A stretch of DNA of 34,383 nucleotides, from positions 1-34,383 of the forward strand of contig SLDT01000208.1 of assembly GCA_007125125.1 (NCBI GenBank), read 5' to 3'. Below the pieces are notes generated by a model. The model saw nothing but the letters and a program-made list of their open reading frames with translations, was not told the DNA's origin and made no database searches. This DNA is from Gemmatimonadota bacterium. Its GTDB lineage: Bacteria; Gemmatimonadota; Gemmatimonadetes; Longimicrobiales; Gaopeijiaceae. Positions within the stretch are counted from its first letter, which is position 1, and the number at the start of each line of letters is the position of its first letter. The position numbers and the translations under genes were made by a program. This document shows, one piece after another, positions 8,796 to 15,971 of this stretch.

Positions 8796-9419
8796 TCAGC
8801 GCGGCGCGTCGGGGGATGCCCCGTGCGGTGGTGGGCAGGTGCTCGTCTCGAGTTCGCGTCGGAGCCAGCTTCGAGCAAGTTGCCAGTCGCGCTTCACCGT
8901 CGCCGGCGAGATCGAGAGGACTTCGGCCGTCTCCTCGATGCCGAGCCCACCGAAGTAGCGAAGCTCGACGACCCGCAGCGAACGAGGGTCCTGCTCTTCG
9001 AGGCGCCCGAGCGCCTGGTCCAGGGCGAGCAGGTCGATGTCGAACCCTTCAGCCCGCGCCATTTGGTCATGAAGTGTCACGTTGCGACCGCCGCCCCGCT
9101 TCGCCGCGCGATGCCTTCTCGCATGGTCCACGAGGATCCGGCGCATCGCCTGCGCGGCGATCGCCAGGAAGTGTGCACGGTTTCGCCAGCTCGTGCTGCG
9201 CTGTTCGACGAGCTTCAGGTAGGCCTCGTGGACGAGCGCGGTGGGCTGGAGGGTGTGGTCTGCGCGCTCGTCCCGCATGTAGCGCTCGGCCAACCGATGC
9301 AGCTCATGATACACAAGCGGGATGAGCTCCTCCTCGACCCCATGGGCACCCGCCTCGAGCGCCCGCAGGAGTCGGGTGACCTCGCCGGTCTCGCCGTGGC
9401 CCTCGTGCCTGTTCGCCAT
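8796..9419 (-). CDS. ECF-type RNA polymerase sigma factor
   Basis: The 207-residue protein has sigma region 2 (about residues 25-105, with the conserved helix around AMRRILVDHARRH) and region 4 (about 135-188) with a helix-turn-helix IEETAEVLSISPATVKRDW. It lacks regions 1 and 3, as expected for group 4 (ECF) sigma factors. The sequence resembles the subfamily found mainly in Planctomycetota, Acidobacteriota and Gemmatimonadota that has no linked anti-sigma gene and is often paired with Ser/Thr kinases. That fits here: the kinase follows after 8 nt and no zinc-finger anti-sigma gene is present. It would direct RNA polymerase to a specific regulon; targets are unknown, though the adjacent envelope operon is an obvious candidate. 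The start at 9419 gives a normal N terminus but only a weak ribosome-binding site. Confidence 0.92.
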   Translation of the reverse strand: MANRHEGHGETGEVTRLLRALEAGAHGVEEELIPLVYHELHRLAERYMRDERADHTLQPTALVHEAYLKLVEQRSTSWRNRAHFLAIAAQAMRRILVDHARRHRAAKRGGGRNVTLHDQMARAEGFDIDLLALDQALGRLEEQDPRSLRVVELRYFGGLGIEETAEVLSISPATVKRDWQLARSWLRRELETSTCPPPHGASPDAPR

Positions 9420-9457
9420 TCGCTTTCTGCCTGCGGTAGGTGCCGGGCAGCGTCCGC

Positions 9458-9475
9458 GGGAGAACGGCTTCTCCC
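9458..9475. other. Perfect 7-bp stem-loop in sigma-factor leader
   Basis: GGGAGAA (9458-9464) and TTCTCCC (9469-9475) form a perfect 7-bp stem with the 4-nt loop CGGC, 39 nt upstream of the sigma-factor start codon. It lies between the candidate promoter and the gene, so it would be in the 5' untranslated RNA. It could be an mRNA element or an operator; nothing in the sequence decides between these. Confidence 0.45.
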
Positions 9476-9499
9476 TCCGCGTCGCCGAAAGAGGAGCCG

Positions 9500-9529
9500 A
9501 ACATAGGTTGACCCGGACCTGACGAGCAA
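9500..9529 (-). promoter_or_regulatory. Candidate promoter for sigma-kinase operon
   Basis: On the minus strand TTGCTC (9524-9529) and TATGTT (9500-9505) are separated by 18 nt, a partial match to the housekeeping -35/-10 elements (3/6 and 4/6). It lies in the 198-bp gap between the stop of the Big-domain lipoprotein and the sigma gene and would give a leader of about 70 nt. The match is weak and the assignment tentative; autoregulation by the ECF factor through a different motif is equally possible. Confidence 0.3.
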
Positions 9530-9617
9530 ATGATGTGCCGCCTTCGTCATGTCGCGAGGGGTCCGGCCGGGCGCCGGTCGGCTGGATGCGCGTCCGATCC
9601 GCCTCCCGGACAGCCGC

Positions 9618-10475
9618 TCAGTAGCGGGTGAGGTAGACATCGTGGACCTGGCCGGAGATTTGGCTGAGGAAGGGTCCGAAGATGACTTCCTGGTTGAGCG
9701 GCTGGGCTTGTTGCAGCCACATCCGGCGGTCGCTGCCCTGGAACCGCTGGAACCAGATGATCGTGAGCTGATCGTCGACCCATTCACTTTGCTGCGAGAG
9801 CGTGTAGACATTGTCGTCAAAGGGGGGAGGCTCCGTGTACGTTCCGGTGACCTGGGTTTCCCCTGCGGTGTGGTTCAGGTCGAAGTCTCCCAGATGGCGG
9901 CCATCCGATGCACGGCACTTCCGCCAGCGGCCCTGCACGGTCGCCGGGACGCCCTCGGGGGCCTGTTCGATCACGAGGGACGCGCTCGCCTCGAGTGAAC
10001 CGGCGGTTGCCATGATCGACACGTTGCCGCCACTCCACGCAAAGGCGAGACCTGCATCATCGACGGATCCGATGCAGGGGCTCGAGGAGCTCCACTCGAT
10101 CTCGATCCCGGGAATCTCGGTGCCGAACTGGTCAAGCACCCTGGCCGAGAACTGGGTTTCGGAGAGGCGTGACACCTCGGCCACTGCAGGCTCGATCACG
10201 ATGGAGGTGGGCTCGGGCGGAGCCGAGGAGACGATGACCAGGGCCGATCCGGTGACGCCCTGCGCGCCCGCCGTAACCGACGCCAGGCCCGGCGCGACCG
10301 CCGTGACGAGTCCGTCACCATCGACTACCACGATCGAGGGGTTGCTGCTCGCCCACGCGAACTCCAGTCCATCCATCGGCACATCGTTCGCGTCGAATCC
10401 CGTGGCGGTGAGTTGAGCGGTCGCGCCAGGCCCGGGGAGCTGGATGGAGTCCGGGGTCACGTCGATGCGGTCGAG
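9618..10475 (-). repeat. Lipoprotein module copy 3 (C-terminal)
   Basis: This copy encodes residues 1002-1286 of the Big-domain lipoprotein: Big-2 domain starting LDRIDVTPDS, a second Big-2 domain with C1135 (SSSPC), and the end domain with C1188 (RWRKC). The Cys-Cys spacing is 53 residues. It terminates in DVYLTRY at the protein C terminus. Confidence 0.8.
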
Positions 10476-13400
10476 CGGGGGTGCCGTCCCGGAGGGGGGT
10501 GTGCGCACCAGCCACACGAGCTGGTTCGTCGAAGCGATGCGGTCCGTGTAGTCTCCCTGGAGTCGATCGATGTCGTGGGCCGTCGCGCCTGCGATCAGGG
10601 ACGTTCGGGTTCCACCGGCCACGACGACGTTCCAGTCCACGGTAAGCGCATCGTTCATCCAACGGCTCGTGGTGTTCAGGGTGGCCGTGGTGCCCGGGTA
10701 CTCGATGCTCGTCATGGTCCCGCTCACCCCCGCCTCGCCAGCCTCGTGCTGGAGCTCGAGATCCATCAGGTGCTCGCCCGTGTCGAACCCGCAGACGCGC
10801 CAGATCCCGGCCACCGTCGACGGTGGGCCGGCAGGGCCAGGCTCCACATTCACGGTCGCCGCGCCGAAGAGATCACCCACGGCGGCACGGATCGTGGCGC
10901 CCCCCCCGCCGAAGGAAAGGGCGGTGCCGTCAGCGTCGACGTCAATCACGCAGGCGTTCGTGCTCGTCCACTCCACCTCGATCCCGGGCATGATTTCGCC
11001 GAACTGGTCTCGGACCTCGGCGCTGAACTCAAGGGTCTCGTCTCGTTCCAGGTCGGCTGACGAAGGGCTGACCGTAACAGTGGCGGGAACGGGGGGCTCC
11101 TGCACGACCATGACCACCGCCGAGCCGACGATCCCCGCCGCGGTGGCCGTTACGGTCACCTGTCCTTCAGCCAGAGAGGTGACGAGCCCGTCAGCGTTCA
11201 CGGTTGCCACACTCGGGTTGCTGCTTGACCAGGTCACATCGACCCCCTCGACCGGGAGGTCGGCCGAATCGAAGACCGTCGCGACGAGCTGTCCTGTTGC
11301 ACCCGCGCCGGTGAGTTCCAGTGTGTCCGGGGTCACTTCGATCCGGGCGAGGGGGGGCGGTCCTTCGCTGATTCGAGAGAGGTAGACCTCCTCGGAGCCG
11401 AGTTCCGCCTGATCCACGAGGGGACCCGTCAGGAGTTCCCGGTTCAGAGCCGTCGCCCCGTCGATCGCGACGCTTCTCTCCCCACCAGAAACGGGCTGTG
11501 TCCAGCGCAGGGTGAGGCGATCATCGCTCCAGTTGCTTGTGGCACCGAGGGTGTAGGTCGCGCCGCTCGCACGCGTCACGGTGCCGGAGACCTCGGTCTC
11601 ACCCGCGATGTGGGTGAGATCTGCAACACCGATCACCTGGGAGGTGATGGCCCCGCAGATCCGCCACTCCCCGGCGAGCGTGGTTGGGACTCCCTCCGGC
11701 GCCGGCGCGATCTCGACCGAGGCGGTTCCTTGCGTCGTCCCGGCCGTGGCTCGGATCGTTGCACTCCCCCCGATCCAGCCCGTCACGATCCCGCTAGCCT
11801 CCACGGATGCCCGGCAGGTGTTCGACGACGACCAGATGATCTCGGCATCCGGAATCTCGTCTCCGAACTGATCGAAGACCGTCGCGGTGAAGGCCACTTC
11901 GGACAGTCGCTCGAGCTCGGCGCTCTCCGGCTCCACGACCACGAGAGCGGGCTCCGGTTGCTCGGGGTCGACGATCACCACTGCCGAACCGGTGATCCCC
12001 TCGATCGTCGCGGTCACAACGGCCTCACCCTCGGCGATTGCGGTCACGACGCCGGTGCTGCTCACGGTCGCGATCAGGGGCGCGCTGCTGCTCCATGCGA
12101 CCTCGAGACCTTCGATGGGAATGCCGTCCTCGTCCAGCGCGGTCGCGACGAAGAGTCCGGTCTGCCCCACGTCCGTGAGCTCGAGTGTGTCAGGCTCGAT
12201 CGCGACCCGGGCAACTTGCGGTTCTTCGCCGATGAGCACCGTGATGAAGCTCGTCCCGCCGAGTGCGGGGGCCTCGGGAGTTCGCGCATGAACCTGAGCG
12301 GTCCCCGGTCCGATCGCCGTGACCATGCCGGCGGCGTCGACCGTTGCGACATCGGTTGCGGTGCTCTCCCACTCAAACTCGAGCCCCTCCACCACCGCGC
12401 CTTCCGTATCGACTCCGCGCGCGATCAACTGAAGCGTCTCGCCCTCGCTCGTGAGGACGGCCGCGGAAGGAACCACCTCGATCCGTTCCAGCTCCGGGGG
12501 TTGCGCGACCACGCTGAGCTGGGCGTGCCCGACGACCTCGCCGGCATGGGCACGGATGGTGGTGGTCCCCTCGCCCGTCGCCAGAGCGAGACCGTGCTCG
12601 TCGACGCTGGCCACCAGCTCGTCCGTGCTCGACCAAGTGACCTGCACCGCGGAGAGGGGGAGTCCGTCCAGCCCGACCGGAAGGGCGGTGAACTGCTGCT
12701 CGCCACCGACCAGCGCGATGGTGGACTCTTCGGGGGTCACGAGGATCGAGCCGATCGGCACGATCACTTCGAGCGATGCGGAGCCCACCACCTCGCCGAG
12801 CGCGGCATGGACCGTGGTCGTTCCTCGCCCGGCCGGCGTCACCTTCCCGGAGGCGTCGACCGTGGCGACGAGCGGATCCGCACTCGACCACTCGACGGGA
12901 GCATCGTCGAGCTGCTCGTCGAGGTTGTTCAGCACCAGGGCGGTCAGGACCGCCGTATCGCTCGGGAACTCCAGCGCGAGGACAGGGGGGTCGACGAGGA
13001 TCCGGTCGACAGCCGTCAGCATGACCACCGTCGGAAACCCAGCCTCCCCGAGATCGGAACCGGAAACCTCGATGGCAGGCGTCGGTCCCTCGAAGGCCGA
13101 AACCGATTCGACGGTCCAGTGACCGGGGCGCACCCCGGGAGCGAGGTCCCAGGAGCAGCTCCAGCTCCCGGAGGTGCGGTTTCCCTCGGATGGCGCCGAC
13201 GACAGGCAGGGGAGCACGGTCCCGTCAGGCCCGCCCAGCCTCACGCGCAAGGAGTCGATCGACACCGCGTCCCGGATTTGCACCTGGGCGGTCACGCTCC
13301 CCGGAGCGAAGGTGAGGTCGACCTCCGAGGGGGAGAGCGCGAAGCCCGTGATCGCGGGCGGGACTTCAGTAGTCGGAAGCTCCGTGAGGTAGCCGTCGCA

Positions 13401-13478
13401 ACTTGCCAGCACGACAAGCACAAGGGCGAGCACGCCGCCTCGGAGGCGGCGCTCGCATGAATCGACCGACGGATGCAT
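9618..13478 (-). CDS. Multi-Big-domain lipoprotein with triplicated Cys module
   Basis: The 1286-residue protein begins with a lipoprotein signal peptide ending LASC (Cys27, followed by Asp). After an N-terminal domain with its own Cys pair come three Big-2-like (bacterial Ig-like) domains, recognisable by repeated W-S-S/T-x-D/N...V-A-T/S-V-D...G...T-T motifs. Then three copies of a ~288-aa module follow (starting near residues 422, 710 and 1002). Each module is two Big-2 domains plus a ~110-aa C-terminal domain starting around WRxC, with L-x-H-x-A-G-E-x-x-V-S/T-G-T and a W-x-x-D-x-L-T-x-x-W segment that looks lipocalin-like or beta-barrel-like. Big-2 proteins are typically surface adhesins. 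It closes the five-gene operon. I chose the ATG at 13478 because AGGAGG lies 8 nt upstream; an ATG at 13517, one base after the preceding stop, is the alternative and adds 13 residues. Confidence 0.88.
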   Translation of the reverse strand: MHPSVDSCERRLRGGVLALVLVVLASCDGYLTELPTTEVPPAITGFALSPSEVDLTFAPGSVTAQVQIRDAVSIDSLRVRLGGPDGTVLPCLSSAPSEGNRTSGSWSCSWDLAPGVRPGHWTVESVSAFEGPTPAIEVSGSDLGEAGFPTVVMLTAVDRILVDPPVLALEFPSDTAVLTALVLNNLDEQLDDAPVEWSSADPLVATVDASGKVTPAGRGTTTVHAALGEVVGSASLEVIVPIGSILVTPEESTIALVGGEQQFTALPVGLDGLPLSAVQVTWSSTDELVASVDEHGLALATGEGTTTIRAHAGEVVGHAQLSVVAQPPELERIEVVPSAAVLTSEGETLQLIARGVDTEGAVVEGLEFEWESTATDVATVDAAGMVTAIGPGTAQVHARTPEAPALGGTSFITVLIGEEPQVARVAIEPDTLELTDVGQTGLFVATALDEDGIPIEGLEVAWSSSAPLIATVSSTGVVTAIAEGEAVVTATIEGITGSAVVIVDPEQPEPALVVVEPESAELERLSEVAFTATVFDQFGDEIPDAEIIWSSSNTCRASVEASGIVTGWIGGSATIRATAGTTQGTASVEIAPAPEGVPTTLAGEWRICGAITSQVIGVADLTHIAGETEVSGTVTRASGATYTLGATSNWSDDRLTLRWTQPVSGGERSVAIDGATALNRELLTGPLVDQAELGSEEVYLSRISEGPPPLARIEVTPDTLELTGAGATGQLVATVFDSADLPVEGVDVTWSSSNPSVATVNADGLVTSLAEGQVTVTATAAGIVGSAVVMVVQEPPVPATVTVSPSSADLERDETLEFSAEVRDQFGEIMPGIEVEWTSTNACVIDVDADGTALSFGGGGATIRAAVGDLFGAATVNVEPGPAGPPSTVAGIWRVCGFDTGEHLMDLELQHEAGEAGVSGTMTSIEYPGTTATLNTTSRWMNDALTVDWNVVVAGGTRTSLIAGATAHDIDRLQGDYTDRIASTNQLVWLVRTPPSGTAPPLDRIDVTPDSIQLPGPGATAQLTATGFDANDVPMDGLEFAWASSNPSIVVVDGDGLVTAVAPGLASVTAGAQGVTGSALVIVSSAPPEPTSIVIEPAVAEVSRLSETQFSARVLDQFGTEIPGIEIEWSSSSPCIGSVDDAGLAFAWSGGNVSIMATAGSLEASASLVIEQAPEGVPATVQGRWRKCRASDGRHLGDFDLNHTAGETQVTGTYTEPPPFDDNVYTLSQQSEWVDDQLTIIWFQRFQGSDRRMWLQQAQPLNQEVIFGPFLSQISGQVHDVYLTRY
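10476..11351 (-). repeat. Lipoprotein module copy 2
   Basis: This copy encodes residues 710-1001: Big-2 domain starting LARIEVTPDTLEL, a second Big-2 domain with C843 (STNAC), and the end domain with C896 (IWRVC). The spacing is again 53 residues. The copies are clearly homologous in protein sequence but diverged, so the triplication is old rather than recent. Confidence 0.8.
11352..12215 (-). repeat. Lipoprotein module copy 1
   Basis: This copy encodes residues 422-709: Big-2 domain starting VARVAIEPDTLEL, a second Big-2 domain with C555 (SSNTC), and the end domain with C608 (EWRIC). The spacing is 53 residues. There are no other cysteines in the module. Confidence 0.8.
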
Positions 13479-13486
13479 CGGCGCAG

Positions 13487-13492
13487 CCTCCT
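13487..13492 (-). promoter_or_regulatory. Shine-Dalgarno deciding the lipoprotein start
   Basis: The minus strand reads AGGAGG followed by an 8-nt spacer and ATG at 13478. This is the best ribosome-binding site in the operon and favours 13478 over the upstream ATG at 13517. Confidence 0.7.
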
Positions 13493-13518
13493 CGCGCAGA
13501 CTCTTGGGACCAGGCATC

Positions 13519-15267
13519 TCAGAACCCCCGGGACAGAGAGAGCGTCATGAAGGACTCCTGGAACCCGGGCTGCTCTCCGAAGGCCGAGAACCGGTTGTGC
13601 CGGAGCTGAAGGCGAAGGTCCGTTCCCCATTGCAGGGGGTGGGAGCCCTGCACCTGGCTGTTGAAGACCCGCCGGCCCTGGTTCACCGTCTGGGCGACAT
13701 TGCCCGTGAGGCGGAGCTCGCCATCGAGAAGGCGCGCGCTTCCGCGCATGCCGATGAAGAGGTTGCGCTGACGATCGATCCCGTCACCTCGCGTCGTGAC
13801 CCCGGACACGGAGGGCGCCAGGCTCAGCTGGGGCGAGACCGTCACCTGCACCGCTCCGGTCACATTGTGGGTCGTGACGGTGGGAACGGCTGCGAGCGGG
13901 CTTCGGTCGGCGGCCTCCTGAAAGGTGTAACCCAGGCTGACCAGGGTCGGGTACCCGGCGAGCTCTCGCTGCACCCCGACGGTCGAGTTCAGGGCGAGCG
14001 CCCGGTTGTCGAGCCGGGCGGAGTCGGCCACCGCGTGGTTCTCGACCGAGCTCACCACGCCCGAGAGGGCCACGTTCACGGGGTCGATGGGACGTACCAT
14101 TGCGCTCCCCGACACCGTCCTGCGATCGACGGTGTTTCGAAGCTGTCCCGCGACATTGTTCGTCTGGTCCCGGAGCTGCGCCTGCAGGGCAACTCGTCCC
14201 TCGAGGTAGCGTACCGCACCGTCGACGCGGAAGCCGCGCCGGTCGTTCACGAACGACTGGAGCCCCATCGAGGTGAAGCCCGGTCCGATGGACTCATATC
14301 CTGCCCGGAACCGTCCGGGGCCGACGTTCAGGGTTCCTTCGATCTCCCAGGCGTGGTCGAGCCCCGTCGAGCGCCGCACGTCATGGATGCCCTCGACGAG
14401 CGAGTACAGGCGCGACGGAATTGCAAGCTCCTCGAGCTCGCGCCCGATCGGCTCGCCCCAGAGGTCGCGCGTGATCAGCGAGCTCGCGAACTCACCCCGG
14501 AGCACGAGCCTCCGCTGCCCGAGGGCCAGTTGGCCGCCCACCCCGACGGCCAGGTTCTCCTGGGGCCGGTTGTCCGTCGGCGGCCGCAGGTCGAGAGGGA
14601 TCGTGTCCAGGAGGAGGGTGTCGGGCACGACCACGATCTCGTCCACGCTTCCCGGATCGTCCTTCCCGCGCAGCAGGGAGAGGTGCACGTTCGTACCCGA
14701 CGAAGAACCGAGACCGAGCCGTGCCGCGTATAGATTCCGCCGGAAGGCGGTTCGGCCACTTCCGAACTCCGAAAGGGTGACCCGCCGCTCGGCACGTCCT
14801 GCCTGGAGCTCGAGCGATACCGGACCATGCCGAAGGTCCAGCCCGGCTCCCCGGAGCCGTGTTCCGCGGATGAGGTACCGGGAATAGTCCCGGCTGAAGT
14901 CGCCCAGGTGGACGGTACCCCAGCTCCAGCTCGGGCTGATGCCGACCTGGTTCACATTCTGACGAAACTCCGACTGCGTCGAGGAGAGGAGGACATCGAA
15001 CCCCACCCCGACTTCCCCAAAGAGGGTGGCGCGCGGCGTCACGTTCAGTCGCCATGTGGCCCCGGGCCAACGATCGATCCCGCTTCCCGCATACAGATCG
15101 CTCACGATGCTCGCCTGGCCGCTCACCTGCACCGGATCCGTCCACTGGGCACCCGCCGGTCGACCCGCCGAGAGGAGGAGCGCAAGAGCCAGGGCCAGGA
15201 TCGTCGGACCACCGACGGCTCGGGAAGAGGGACCAGGGTCGAGGGGTTGCGTCCGGAGGCGCCTCAT
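13519..15267 (-). CDS. Outer-membrane beta-barrel candidate
   Basis: The 582-residue protein has a long Sec signal peptide (residues 1-40, cleavage after PAGA). The mature part is rich in alternating hydrophobic/polar segments with Gly, Arg and aromatic residues, such as VGISPSWSWGTVHLGDFSRD and repeated V/L-x-L/G-x-V pairs, and it ends LSLSRGF. A C-terminal aromatic residue after alternating hydrophobics is the usual BAM recognition signal of outer-membrane barrels. Roughly 20 or more strands could be drawn, but I cannot count them reliably. I recognise no TonB box, plug or known porin family. It is probably the outer-membrane component of the operon, for example an anchor or channel for the large secreted partner. 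Its ATG overlaps the TPR gene stop (ATGA, 15264-15267) and is preceded by AGGGAG. Confidence 0.75.
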   Translation of the reverse strand: MRRLRTQPLDPGPSSRAVGGPTILALALALLLSAGRPAGAQWTDPVQVSGQASIVSDLYAGSGIDRWPGATWRLNVTPRATLFGEVGVGFDVLLSSTQSEFRQNVNQVGISPSWSWGTVHLGDFSRDYSRYLIRGTRLRGAGLDLRHGPVSLELQAGRAERRVTLSEFGSGRTAFRRNLYAARLGLGSSSGTNVHLSLLRGKDDPGSVDEIVVVPDTLLLDTIPLDLRPPTDNRPQENLAVGVGGQLALGQRRLVLRGEFASSLITRDLWGEPIGRELEELAIPSRLYSLVEGIHDVRRSTGLDHAWEIEGTLNVGPGRFRAGYESIGPGFTSMGLQSFVNDRRGFRVDGAVRYLEGRVALQAQLRDQTNNVAGQLRNTVDRRTVSGSAMVRPIDPVNVALSGVVSSVENHAVADSARLDNRALALNSTVGVQRELAGYPTLVSLGYTFQEAADRSPLAAVPTVTTHNVTGAVQVTVSPQLSLAPSVSGVTTRGDGIDRQRNLFIGMRGSARLLDGELRLTGNVAQTVNQGRRVFNSQVQGSHPLQWGTDLRLQLRHNRFSAFGEQPGFQESFMTLSLSRGF

Positions 15268-15971
15268 CGTTCGGCTCCCTGTCTGGGAGGAAGGGCCCGC
15301 GGGCCCCGCATCCTGTGAACCAGTTCCCGAAGCCGGCCCTCGAGGACCGTACTCTCGGGGTGAAGCTTGCCGAGCCGTTCGATCCGGGCGAGGAGGAGCT
15401 CGAGCGTCCCGTCCGCCTCATGCAGGCGAAGGAGGGCCCGGAAGGGCTCGCTCTTCTCGGGCTCGAGATCGAGTGCTCGCGAGAACCCTGCACGTGCCGA
15501 GGCCGTGTCGGCGAGGGCCAGCCTGTTGCGAGCCCAGGCCAGGTGAATCTCCGCGTTGCGCGGTCGGAGCTCGAGCAGGCGCTCATAGCGCGCCCCTGCT
15601 CCTTCGGGATCGCCAGCCCGTTCCAGGAGGCATGCCTCGATCTCGAGGAGCGCGATCGAGTGCGGGTACCGGTGCCGAAGCTCCGACACGGTCCCTGGGC
15701 CCCGCTCGCTGCGGAAGGCCACGGTGTCGAGAAGAGCGCGCATGCGGCCTCGGAGGGCATCGAGCTCGGCCTCCGTCTCTCCGGCGGGGTGGACCTGATC
15801 CATCCCGGCGAGGACCATCTCGGCTGCGCTCCCCCGGGCGACCGCGGCATCGAGTTCTGCGACCATCCGGACATGCGAGGAGTCCGGGATCGGTTCGACG
15901 GTTGCCATGACCGGGGTGCCTTCCCCCCATGACCCGAGACAGAGTGCGAGGCCGACGGTTGCGGAAATCAT
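15264..15971 (-). CDS. Small exported TPR-repeat protein
   Basis: The 235-residue protein starts with a hydrophobic stretch (MISATVGLALCLG) that could be a short signal peptide or anchor, though its cleavage site is unclear. The rest is alpha-helical with about three TPR-like repeats: SIALLEIEACLLERAGDPEGA, then the pair around NAEIHLAWARNRLALADTASA and KSEPFRALLRLHEA. TPR proteins are scaffolds that bind partner proteins. The gene overlaps both neighbours by ATGA (15968-15971 and 15264-15267), so it is made with the FN3 protein and the beta-barrel and probably bridges them in the periplasm. GAGG lies 8 nt before the start. The role is inferred from context only. Confidence 0.78.
   Translation of the reverse strand: MISATVGLALCLGSWGEGTPVMATVEPIPDSSHVRMVAELDAAVARGSAAEMVLAGMDQVHPAGETEAELDALRGRMRALLDTVAFRSERGPGTVSELRHRYPHSIALLEIEACLLERAGDPEGAGARYERLLELRPRNAEIHLAWARNRLALADTASARAGFSRALDLEPEKSEPFRALLRLHEADGTLELLLARIERLGKLHPESTVLEGRLRELVHRMRGPRALPPRQGAER

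Noticed and set aside
6361-8958. Plus-strand frame of 865 codons opposite the kinase and the 3' end of the sigma gene
   Set aside because: It runs antisense to a complete kinase with all Hanks motifs and into the sigma gene. The product is Glu/Gly/Arg-rich without domains.
13479-13517. Earlier start of the Big lipoprotein at 13517
   Set aside because: It is possible, since it lies one base after the preceding stop, but AGGAGG sits 8 nt before 13478 and the signal peptide is normal from there.
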